64,000 bases of DNA from Lumnitzera littorea (taxonomy: Eukaryota; Streptophyta; Magnoliopsida; Myrtales; Combretaceae). The stretch covers positions 37,436,724 through 37,500,723 of the forward strand of contig JAMXBB010000011.1 in NCBI GenBank assembly GCA_024138015.1, given 5' to 3'. Shown here piece by piece: positions 46,339 to 57,734 of the stretch. The notes under the pieces are model-generated. The model searched no databases. It was given only the letters and a program-made list of their open reading frames with translations, and was not told the origin of the DNA. Numbering within the stretch: position 1 is the stretch's first letter; every line of letters starts with the position of its first letter. The position numbers were made by a program, and so were the translations under genes.

Positions 46339-48650
46339 TGTCAAGCCTGAATTTTTCGGTTTCTTATTTTAATTTGATTTCTTATTTTGTAATTAATACT
46401 AAACCTTAACTTATTTAGTATTAATCATTGATTAGAGAAATTGGAAAATTATAGTTTCTTTAAAAACATTTTTTGAGTTACCACTTGATCGAAATCGGGA
46501 AAAATAGAAATTGTAATCAATTGGGTAAATTAATTACGATTTGGTTACCGATCTTTAATTTCAATTTGATAAAAATCAGGGGGTTTCGAATTCGGAGGTT
46601 TACTTATTAAACCATAATGTGTACCATTGTCACTTTTCCGAAATTAGGCTTATTTTTCACAATTTTCCTTTTTTGATATTTTTAAGAAAAATAAAAAATC
46701 AAAAGAATAAAGAAAAACCTAAGTTTCTACATATTTTAACGTCACCTCGGAGATACCTACGTACCCATTAATTGAGATCAAACGATCGTAGTTCTTTCTT
46801 AAAAATATTAATGTGTTGGTTTATTTTAATTTTAAAATTGACCAAGTTTAAATATTTATTAATTTAATTTATTCAAATAAAATTTTAAAAAGGTCCTAAT
46901 TTTTTAGTATTACTATCTTTAAAAAAACTTTCTAAAACATCCTAATTAAAAAAAAGAGGTTTTTTATTTCTAAAAAATAAATTTTTTAAATGAGAAATCC
47001 TAAAAAAAACTTAATACTAAAAAATAACTAAGCTAATATATATCTATTTATATACTATATTATAAACATAACTAAATAACTAATAAATAAAATAGTAATA
47101 ATAAAAAAATATATGAAAAACAACCGAACCTGAATTACTTATTCGGTGAAGGACAATCGACGTACTCAAATTGTGTCCTGGTCAACGTGCGTGTTCGGTC
47201 AGTTGGTGTTTTGTCAACGAGGAGTTGCTAAAGAGGATAGTAGCTCGGCGTATGGGTTTGTGACAAGGTCATGGTTGTGCCGTCTAGTTGCTATTCGCAA
47301 GAGAGAGCTGGCGCTTGTGTGGGGGCTGTTTGTTACTAGCAATGGGGCTACTGCAATGCAAGCGCTGTATCGTGCCATTAAAGTGTGTTATGGTCGTATG
47401 GGGGAAGTGATCGACTAATGCGGCTGCTGTTCGTGAAGCTGTTGTCTGGTGTGTGTGTGTGGCTTGCTATTGCGTAATGGTGTTATGTAGTGAGGACTTA
47501 GCGTGCTGATGTGCGTAGAAGGCCGTCTACTACTTGTGGCTATAAAGAGGACGGTGCTGTGTGATGAAGTGTGATACACTGTTGAAGGTCAGGTGTCGTA
47601 GTGTTGTATACGTGCTAGACGAAGATGATGGGCGTACTGTAATTTGTGTATATGCTGGAGCTCCTATGTGAATTTGGTCGATGGAGTTGTGTGCTGGATC
47701 GGGTGTAAATTTACATATATGCTGGACGAAGGATGGTCAGTTTTGGCTGATTGGTTAGTGTGGTTTTTGGCTGTGCCGTAGATCAGGGAACTGTGGCTGC
47801 ATAGAGTTTGGCAAGGGAGGTTGTGTGTGGTCACTGATTGTGGATGGAGCTATGGGCGGTGCGTAGACTGTACAATGTCCATGAATTATGTTAGTTGTTA
47901 AGTAATGTGGACGTGCAGTGTGAGTTCGTAGGGAAGTTGGTGCACGTTCGTGGATTGTGTTAATTGTTGAGTCGTTGTGACAGGAAAAAAATCCAACGAA
48001 GTGATAGTGAATCGGAATCGCGTCATAATTGTGTGTAATTGAATTCTTTTTTTACGCCGCACTATCAGTATTTATAAAATTCGGAAAACTAATCAATCTG
48101 AAATAAATTTGAACCTTTGATATCGATTCAAATCTAATTTGATAAAAAATTAAATTAAATTGGAATCTTACAAATCTTTATCACATTAGATTCAAAAGAT
48201 TTGATAAGATTTAAAATTAGATTTGAATTCTATATATTTAACCGATTTTTGCAAATGAAAGAAAAAGAACACATGTATCTTGTAAGATTCAAACTTGTGA
48301 CCTTAAGCTAACTCAATGTTAATGTTCGAATACTTATCTATTAGGCCGTTTATTTGTACCTTAATATTTACTGTAATTAAATTGTACTTAAATTACGTGA
48401 CTCTCTAAAGTTATTTGAACTATGGTAAAACCAAATTCATTGGCTTTAAAACGTTTTACTTTTTAAAAATCTGTTTTCCAAAAAAAAAAAATCTTTATAA
48501 CTTTTTTTTTTCATTTCTTTTGTATTTTTATCATTTTCAACTTTTTTATTTATTCTTTATTATTATTATTATTATTTTGAATTACGACCCTATTAAAAAA
48601 AAAAAAACAAAAATTAGAACTACGAAGGAGGCAAAAATTAGGTGTCTACA
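46339..48650 (-). mobile_element. 5' LTR of the 12-kb element
   Basis: 2,312 bp. The sense strand starts TGTAGACACCTAATTTTTGC and ends GGCTTGACA, directly followed by AAC-free spacer GTT and the PBS-like site. It holds a degenerate tRNA-like pair of boxes at 48284-48347. The open frame at 47146-47418 (plus) is antisense to the LTR and not supported as a gene. Confidence 0.9.
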
Positions 48651-49328
48651 ATTATATTTTAACATAATTCTATAGCCGACTCTTAGTTGTATAGTTTTGC
48701 ATCCTTTCCAAGTGGTACTCAAGGAATGCATTTTCACCCTATAAACATATATTCAGTATAAACATATATTCAGATTAGGGGTGACTGAGTATAAGTTTGA
48801 TAGAATATAATACTCTAGAATAGGATCCTAACTTCTAGCACGCTAAATTACTCTAGAATCCGTATCTTGTAAAATCAAAAGTACAGAATAACATATGTAA
48901 CCTATAAATTCTTTTATCTTCTCATGAATTTCAATTTTACACTTTTTCTTAAACAAACTTTGTTCTATGTTTTTCTTTTTCTTTTTTTTGTTTGCAATAA
49001 TATTGCATCTTAAATATTACATGGAACTTGAATGTCAAATGAAATTATTTATTAACAAAACAATTAAACGATAAATGCATAAGGGTATATGCAAAATATA
49101 AACTTTTTATAACTAATAACAAATACTACTAATTAAAGTTCAAAGTTATTATTTTTAGGTTTCGATTATTAACCTTTTACAAGTGTATTTTGAGGATACT
49201 CATCGACACCATCCTTTTGAAAATCGCAAGAAATAGTTTTTAGCCATATTTATCAATAATTTAAGTGAAATTTTCTCATTTGAAAATTTTTATTAACATT
49301 ACTGATACTATGACATCCTATAGTTAAG

Positions 49329-49764
49329 TGTCACATATGAATTGTGAAAGGTTGTGGTATTAGTTTATAAAGTCATGGTGGTGAATATCTTACCAACATA
49401 AAGTCACAACTTTTAAGCCAAATGATTAAAACGAGTCATTTAGTAATTATGAATTCGATTATTCACTATTTTTAGCTTAAGGCATTACAAATAGTACTAA
49501 AGTCGACTCCTATAGATAATAAGTGACCTGACCCATACACTAAAAAGGGGAAAGAATTAAGGCCAATTTAAAGATCTCCTAACAAAGATGTCGCCTGTTT
49601 AAAGGGAGCAATTGTGATACACATGGTTTGTAGAAAGTTATAATGCTAGTTTATAAGGACATAGTAGTGAATACTTTATCATCATAAAGTTATAACTTTT
49701 GAGATGAATAATTGAAATGGGCCCTTTAGTAATTATTGACTTAGTTTTGGTTTAGGACACTACT
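49329..49764 (+). mobile_element. TRIM (terminal-repeat retrotransposon in miniature)
   Basis: LTR1 (49329-49489, 161 bp) and LTR2 (49613-49764, about 152 bp) are diverged direct repeats: both contain AGTTTATAA, GTGAATA.CTTA.CA.CATAAAGT and TTTAGTAATTAT. LTR1 ends GCATTACA and is followed by AATAGTACTAAAGTCGAC, a decayed version of the initiator-Met primer site (TGGTATCAGAG). A short 123-bp interior leads to the purine-rich TTTAAAGGGAGCAAT just before LTR2 (TGTGATACACATGG). Total length is 436 bp with no coding capacity, the definition of a TRIM. No matching TSD survives. Confidence 0.75.
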
Positions 49765-51732
49765 ATATATTTCTAACATATTATAATTTTTGTCCATATT
49801 TTTTGGGAAAATTATGATATATACCTAATGAGGTTAAGGTATTGCCAATATATTCCAGTGTTAGGCTAATATAGTTATGAATTAAGGTTTTTAATTAGCG
49901 TTTAGTTGTAAAGATTAGACTAAAGAAAGAGAATTGGACTAAATAAGTATAAGGAAAACTGGACAATAGAAGCTCATTGTGGCATATTTATTTTGCACTG
50001 TACTGGAGACAAATTCTTATGCTATTCCTTATTTGGTATATGCAAATACTAGACTTATTATTGTATTTTGACATTTATACCCTTAACATTGTCTAATATA
50101 TATTTTAATTATATTTTTATATTATTTGAAATACAATTTGAATGAATTATTAAATTCATATAATTAAATAAATTACATACAATATTAAATAAAAAGTCGT
50201 AGATTCATCAGTTATTAAAAAATTAATTATTTATATTAAATAAAAAACCGTTCATATATAATGAATTTAGAGGGGTATTTTTTAGAATGCAAAATATTTT
50301 TGTTTTTGTCTTATGAATTTCATTTTTGTACCATGATATAGATGTGACAAAATCAGGACCTTTTGTGCAATCAGTCAACTCAATTTTTTGTTTGCTCACC
50401 AAAAAATTTTTTATCTAATTTAGTACTACAAAAATTGTACAACAAAATACTATCTCAGGACTCTGGAGTTTTGATATGTCGTATCTCTTGTTGTTTTCAT
50501 GATAGCAATTAATAGTATTAGATCGATAAGTAACATCTATCTTTAATAGCAAATGTGCACCAAAAAGTTCAAAGATTTTTTTTTTTCAATAATTTCTTTG
50601 AAAAACTACAAAATCAAGAAGAAATTCAATAACAGTGGATAATTTCGGATAAAAAAATAACAAAAGATGACGATTTGGATAGAAGAAACGTTAAAAAGAT
50701 GAAGGTTTTGAATAAAAAAGATATAAAAGCTTAGAAGACCATTTTTATACTTTTCTATTCAGCAAACACCTACTGATCTTGATCTTTTCAAGATGACTTT
50801 ACCTAAAGCTTGAATTTTTTTGGTGATGATGATACATATTTCCCATAAATAGTTTCAACATGATAAATTACAAAGATGATTTGTTTTGCAAATATTACTT
50901 TCATGCCTTTCTTGGTGTAGGAAAAAGGGTTGTAGTTAATGAGTGTGGCTATCATTAATTAATATTTTAAAAGAAAATTTTATCTATATTATTAAAGTTA
51001 GAAGACCCTTAAGTAATCACCATTTCTAAAAATTACTATTAAGTCTTCAATCTCATAATATATAACGATAAAATAGTCTCTTATATCAATTAACTTAGTA
51101 AGGATATATTTATCAATTACTTTATGTATATATATTTTTTAAACTACTTTCTCTCTCCACATTATTTCTCTCTCCTATTGTTAACAATATTGTACACATT
51201 TTCTCCACACATTTTTTAGCCTCCACTTTTCTACTTAAGTTTTTCTACAGTGACATCACATTACCATAATAACATAATAAATCATACTCGCTTCAGTATA
51301 CTATATCATGAAGAATAAAATGGAATATATCGAGAACTTTATTATTTCCAGACTTTAGTAAATCATACCATGAAGATAATTAATGGTTTTGTTTTTATTG
51401 TAAATGAGCATGTTTTACTGAAATCAAATATAATTATCATGACATTACGGTAATGCAATATTACCATAGAATTTCCCTCCTTACTTATACCATGACTTCC
51501 CTTTCCCAAAATCTAGAACCATCTCCCTTACATGGTTAAAAAAAAATGGTTATTTAAATAAAATTTATTACAATTTTGTTTATTGTGCTAATGAATTTAT
51601 TTTATGGCACACGCAATGCGGATGTGTATTTACTAGTATTGTTAAAATGACCACACATTATATAGAAAAAAATGTTGAATAAAAGTGTGTAAAATTTTTC
51701 TGTTTAATAAGTCCTTTAAAGGTTAAAAATGT
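49765..51732. other. AT-rich intergenic DNA
   Basis: No open frame, repeat boundary or RNA gene that I can support. AT-rich motifs and short homopolymers only. Confidence 0.5.
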
Positions 51733-51847
51733 TGTAGCCTAGTAGCATGAAAATTGATCTCTTATCGAAATGGATTAGGTTTGAATTCTCTTACCATAAA
51801 TTGTATTATGTAATGAAGTTGGAGGGGAAAAAAAAAACTTACCTTGA
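51733..51847 (+). mobile_element. possible tRNA-derived SINE
   Basis: TAGCCTAGTAGCATG (about 51735) resembles a pol III A box and GGTTTGAATTC (about 51779) a B box, about 44 nt apart and in the right order. A run of A follows near 51838-51847. SINEs are short RNAs copied by LINE enzymes. No clear TSD was found, and the length of about 115 bp is at the short end, so this could be a tRNA-like fragment. Confidence 0.45.
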
Positions 51848-54487
51848 AGGTTGTAATCTCTAATATATACCATTTGTTAACTCTGTATAAAACAAGTATA
51901 GAAAGGCATCTCTTATTCCCATCTCTATAGACCTTCTCTTTCTCCTCACAAATTACTCAAGTGAGCATTTTCTTATTGCGATAAGAAGTGGGAGAAGCTA
52001 ATAGTATTATTCATGTTTTATTTATTTTTTTTAAGTATATGCATTGTGAGTGTATAGTCTTACTAGTTATATTTAAGTGGAGATCTACTCAAACTCAACT
52101 AGGTTATAACCAAGAAAGAGAGAGAGAAAAGAAAAATAAGTTAGATATTTCACATGTCTAATGAGATATTTTTTATGGAATATGTAATTTATTTTATAAG
52201 TAGAGATAGGTTAACTTTTAAGTTTTATGTACAAAAGAGATTTATTAATACTAACATATCATGTGTTTTAATGAGTGGTAAGCAAATATTAATAATATTT
52301 AGATATACATTAATAATAGTAAGCTTATGTTTTCACTTATTAGAATTTTATTGGTATTTATGTACCCACTAATTCATCTAAGTGGTGTAATAGTTCTATT
52401 TAAGTTTTGTACTTTATGTACACCATATGTATGAAAGCTATTAGTTGGTATATGAGTAGAATTGAAGGAACTGTATCTTAATAATCTTCATTATAGTCTA
52501 TGGCACCTCTACTTTAAAGGTTATTGGCTATATTTCTCTTGGAATAGTTTGATTAGCAATGCACATTTTCCTTTGTATGTTCTAATGGGAGATCCAGGAA
52601 TCAAATATCAACACATAGCCCTTAATTTGTATATATACAATTTAAAGTTTTGTATAAACTACTTGGGTTATTCATTGGTTTTTAAGAATTTGGTTGGACT
52701 CTCATTAGCAAAAATTGAGAAAAGGAAAAACATAACAATAAAAAAGATGAAAATCATGATTTAGATGTACATACTAGTCTACCTTGATGATTGTGGAGGG
52801 TTATTTTGATAATTAGGCTTTTGACACAATTTAATGATATGGATCGATTTAATAGACTAGTGATAAGATCTAGGAAATAGGACCTAATTAGAGATGTATT
52901 AAAGAAACTTGGCTTTAGTAAGCTTAGAACAGGATTATTGGACTGGTTTTTCCACTCCTAGCCTTGCTCAGTTGTTTGTGCATGTTAAGTAGTTACAAAA
53001 ATTTTTTTTCTAAGCCATTTAGGTTTTGTTTGGCCTTAATAGACCTTAAGATGGATTATATAACATTTAAACCTTATCTTATAATGAAATGGGCTTAGTC
53101 TTTCAAAGTTAAAAGGAGTTAGGCCTAATCCATGCCCATATAAACCAATCATCCAAACCCATGGATCCATAAGTATATGGAGACTTAAAGCTGGATTGCC
53201 CATTACCAAGAGTTAATCCAATGACTCTCATCTAGGCTCATCTAGCTTGTCCATCTCAACTACATTCAACGATTGAAATGAGGGGGCAAAAAATATATAT
53301 AGAAGCATCCTTCTTCATATTTTTAGTAGAAACTTCACAAAAAGATCATTACTCTACCAAAATGACTCTATAAAAGATCAAGTCAACTATTTATGAGGAA
53401 AAATCAAGAACACTCAAAAATTCAAAATTTGATCTATTGTCATGTAAGCGTACATGAGACATTGAGCTTATCTATTCCTCCTCTTACGCCTCTCTCTAAG
53501 ATCATCTCTCCACATGTCATTAGATTTAGATTTCTTTAAGATCACTGTATGCCTGTTGCATGTGATTGATTAATTACAGTATTCCCATACAATAACTTCT
53601 AAAAATTTAGAAATAGCCCATAAGCCATTGAAACAGGCTTACATTTAGGGTTACTTATATAATTTTAAAAGTTATAAAGAGATAAAACTTCATCAAATCA
53701 ATGATTTAAGAGGTGAATTTGCAATTATTTAGTGCTATATTATAAATGAGGATAACAATTTGTGTTAATGGGTCTTGCCTCGTATTTGAGTCTAAATTAA
53801 TTCTTTGAAAACTGTCAACTCGTACGATGATTGTTTATTAATTAACATGTTTTGTGTTAACCTAAACCCATTTATTGTAAGAAAATTTTAAAATAAATAT
53901 ATAATAATTGTCAAATCTCTATTTAGTAAGCGTATTTTGAATATTTTTCTATTTGCATAATGTTTATAACAACAAGTATGAAACTATACTAAAGGTTGCA
54001 AAAATAATTTTTTACTTCTAAACTAAATGTATGGATAAGTTTAATGAAAATATAATAACTTAAAAATCAAACCATTGGTTTAGATTTAAGTACTATATGA
54101 CTAACTTAAACAAAAATTTATGGCATAACTACTGTTCAATTTATAACATTATGTGATTAACTTAAATAAAAAGTCAGTAATGTTATAATTTGAATTTCGT
54201 TAAAAATATCAAGTGGTTTCTCTAATGAGGTTGAGACTAATAAGGCATGCACAAATTGATGTATATACGAAAGCGAAACACAAAATATGTTATATTGTGT
54301 CTTTTCATTTTAAGATTGTTGAAAATAAGATTATAGAAAAAAAATAAAAAATTTAAAAGTATTGCTCTCATAAACTAAAGCCAAATGAATGGGAATGATG
54401 ATCAAAGAAAGAATGATAACAACTAGAAGATCGATGGCAAAAAAGTAGTAGTGAATGATAAGAGAGGTCGAAAGAAGTATGTAGGTG
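51848..54487. other. intergenic DNA with possible decayed LTR
   Basis: From about 53010 to 53580 the plus strand has LTR-like features (TATATATAGAAGCATCC near 53295, followed by a CT-rich stretch near 53460-53510), but I found no ends or TSD. Open frames at 52154-52372 and 52462-52764 are AT-rich and unrecognised. Confidence 0.4.
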
Positions 54488-54492
54488 GTTAC

Positions 54493-57400
54493 TATCACGA
54501 ACTGAGGACAGTCTAGTTGTGGCAGACATCGTATACTGTATGAAGAATCCTTGATTGGTTATCCTTCCAATCAAGAAGTCTTCACACAGTATATAAAGCT
54601 CTATAACATACTAGCTTCCTAGAAACATATGGATTCAAAGGATATCATCACATAACATATTTATATAATATTTAAACTACAAAGTTTACAGTAAGCAGTA
54701 ATTTAGTATATCGAGGTCTATATTTCTGACAAAACAAAAGTATATAAGTAAAAGCCTACATAATCAGTTCTCTTAACACATTAAATGGCTCGCTTTTGCC
54801 CAAGTCCCTAAGCTAACCTTTAGTATTCCCCGACCAGTCTCAAAAAATAAGTCATCCTTTAGCAAAAGTTTAAGGAGGTGTAAGCTTAAGCTTAGTGAGC
54901 AAAACTCTCAGTCGCACTACAAGCAAGTTATAAATACATTATATTTACGCATATGAATAAATGAACAAATAAAATGCTGAACAATATGTATAGTTAACTA
55001 ATCAGTATACGCGACTCAAATTTAATACCCTCCGAAGTCAGGGTTGGAGTATATACGGCACCAGTCAAATCCGGGTATTATACTATAACTTACTTTGCTA
55101 TGGAACTCCACGTTCTATATTTAAATCAAACATATCCTTTATTTTTGTAAAAATCAAGTTCTAGTATAATCATGAGTAGGCCACCACAGTCCACACTTAC
55201 CTCTAAATGGAGGTCTCTGAACTCAACCCTTAACTAGGTGGTTGGCACCTCCAATGCTTAGTATTCTCATGGGTCAAGGTAAGTTCATTTTGTATTAGTG
55301 CACCATATAGAACCAATAAATTTATAATAACAACCCTCAAATGGCCTTTCTTTACCTCTGTGTAATGTGATGGCCGGAATTATATCTATGCAATGCATGT
55401 TGATGCATGTACCCATTTCTTCTTATGAGCCGAGTATGGTTAAGTTCAATTATGATGTGACCATCCAATACCACACACAATCATTATCTATACTACCATG
55501 CAATAAGCAAATTATTATTTGTACTTAAGGAAAATTCACAATTCAGCACATAATAACATACACAAGCATTTCTCGACCCCACACAATAATCAATTAACAA
55601 TATCATTTAAGTTCACTATTTACAATTACATACAAGCATGGAGTTATAGGGTAAATACTCACTCGATCATGATGACTCGCTCTAGTCGTAGTAATCAATC
55701 AGGAGATCCTCGCCTATGTCAAGATCACTTGATCATTACGATATAACAAGGATAATAAACAATCGATTTAACTAATGGTTCTAGATATCTATTTACCTAA
55801 TTTTACTTAGATTACTATCAATTTTTATTCGATTAGACTTTATCGCTAATCATATGTAATTTTTTCATTTTATTTCCAATATTTACAAACTTATAGTCGT
55901 TTTTCATCGTTTTCGAACGCATGTTCACACGGTAATGTCCGTTTTGGACGTTAAAGCCTGTATTTTACGAAATGGGCTAAATTTGTTGAAATTTTAACTA
56001 TTGAAGCTTAAATATTCTTATTGCTTATGTTTATATCCTATTTTAGTACTTAATGATTTAATTAGCCATTAGATTTTTACACTTAGATGATCTTATAGTT
56101 TATTATTTTAGAGGCTTATGTCATCAATGGTTTATGTTATTATGTTATCAATTGCTTATGTCATTGCTTAAGTCATTATTTGCTTAAGTCATTTACTTCA
56201 TATGTATACTTATCCTTGTGTATTTATGTACTTTATAGTTATGTTATATATATACTTATACTCCTAATATACTAGTATGTATACTTGTGTACTTATACGT
56301 ATACTAGTATATATATCCATATATATACATACGGTTACATACGTATATTTATTCGTATTTTCGTATATCTAGTGTGCCCTCTTAAGAAAGCTTCACCAAA
56401 TCCATGTTTTTACATTTTAAGAGCTTATTTAGCAAGGTATATATATGTATAGTTAGTATACTCTTCCATTTTGGTTATGTACATAAAAGATATTCATGTA
56501 CAAGAGTACCCATGCATATGTTTATCAAGTGTATTCTTATATACATATACTTAAGCATATGTACATGTGTTCTTCTTCCATCTAACTAAGGATTTCCTAC
56601 ACTTCTAAGCATAAAAAATTGAACTTTCTTCTTTCAATCACATATATATACATATTGCTCCAAGTTTCTACACTAACTTAACTTATACATTTAACTATTA
56701 AATAAGATAGAAAAATACATAATAACATACCTTTTTCTTCTTGATTTATGGTAGTAGGAATTGTGAAAGTGAAGTGAGAAAGTGTTTGGAATCAAGGGAG
56801 CAAGGGGGGTTACGGTTTTGGGTAAAGGAGGAAAAGGTTTTGTTTTATGTTGTTTTGTGTTTTAAAAATGAAGACAAGTAGGGTTTAATTGTGAGAGGAA
56901 GTGGATGGCAAAGGAGGGGTGGAATTGGAAAAAAAAAATGTATAGAAAGTTAAGGAAAAAGGAAAGAATTCTCTAGATGACAATAACATTTTGTTGACTT
57001 TTCAACATGTTGTTTTAGTCAACCTTTGACTTGGTCAGCTCCTTAAGTTTACATGTAATCTAAGTGTATATAATGAAGTAATTAGGGAAAATTAGGAAGA
57101 AAATTAAGGAAATGAAAGGAAATTGGGAAGAAAATTAAGGAAATATGGGGTTTATCAAAATGAATAGTAAGAATAGGTAATGAGATCTTCCTTTAGGTGT
57201 TTATATCCTATATATATTATTTGTTAGGCTACTTAATCTAACTATTATGAAAAATGTCATATAGGGTACTAATACTTACTATATGTAGTATAATCATCAA
57301 CTAAGTTTTTAACTCTATATAACACTAACCTAGTTATATCATTGGAAGATGGATGTGATCTATAATGCAATTCCTAATTCCTAAAAGATTACTTTAGTAT

Positions 57401-57729
57401 TATATGTATTTATGAATGATTGAAAGTTATTTTTTATCTTTTATTAATGATTTGGCAAGATATTGAGGATATATTATCAATTAGGGTTTTATAGTAAGTT
57501 ATGACGATTAGAACTTTTATATTCTTAAAGTTATAGTTTTAGGGTTTTATCACTTTCAAATGAAATCTTTAGTGTTTAGATACATTTAGGGTATAAAGGT
57601 TTTATACGCGATTGAATCTTTAGTTATTATCTTAAAGTTTTTATCTTAACTAGTCTTGTCAACTCTTAGGAATATCTAACACACTTGAGTTTAATTCAGA
57701 TGTTAGGTCGAAAAATTTAGGGGTTTACA
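54493..57729 (-). mobile_element. solo LTR (3.2 kb), chromovirus-like
   Basis: The right end is GGGGTTTACA, so the sense LTR starts TGTAAACCCC; the left end TATCACGAACTG is one transition from the expected TGTCACG. Perfect duplication GTTAC at 54488-54492 and 57730-57734. Length and the TGTAA.CCCC start are typical of Tekay/Del chromovirus LTRs (family knowledge). The motif around 55655-55690 (ACTCACTCGATCATGATGAC) is typical of the same LTR class. TA/TG-rich low-complexity sequence fills about 56210-56540. Open frames 55519-55746 and 56404-56589 are not genes. Confidence 0.8.
54532..54593. repeat. 27-bp imperfect hairpin near the LTR edge
   Basis: Arms 54532-54558 and 54567-54593 match at 24 of 27 positions when one is inverted, with loop TTATCCTT. 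Arm core: GAAGA.T.CTTGATTGG. Confidence 0.85.
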
Positions 57730-57734
57730 GTTAC

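Larger units (their letters stand above)
36498..48650 (-). mobile_element. 12.15-kb non-autonomous LTR retrotransposon with internal satellite-like array
   Basis: Two long direct repeats (36498-38736 and 46339-48650) share termini that on the minus strand read TGTAAACACC/TGTAGACACC at the start and CTTGACA/TTTGACA at the end. Perfect 5-bp duplication ATTAT flanks the whole at 36493-36497 and 48651-48655. A PBS-like TGGCGACTTTACTGGGG follows the 5' LTR (46335-46319, minus). The interior (38737-46338) holds a 3.9-kb tandem array, a probable nested solo LTR (44986-45898) and no gag, RT or integrase that I recognise. Termini and PBS style suggest the Tat/Ogre branch of Ty3/gypsy (inference). It would have relied on another element's enzymes. 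The LTRs have diverged by roughly 15-20% in stretches compared by eye, so the insertion is old. Confidence 0.9.

Noticed and set aside
47146..47418. 90-codon plus-strand frame in the 5' LTR
   Set aside because: Antisense to the LTR and interrupted in the paired LTR at the equivalent position (about 37300-37580); no family similarity.
53010..53580. Plus-strand LTR
   Set aside because: Promoter-like and CT-rich stretches are present, but no termini, TSD or adjoining retroelement sequence could be found.
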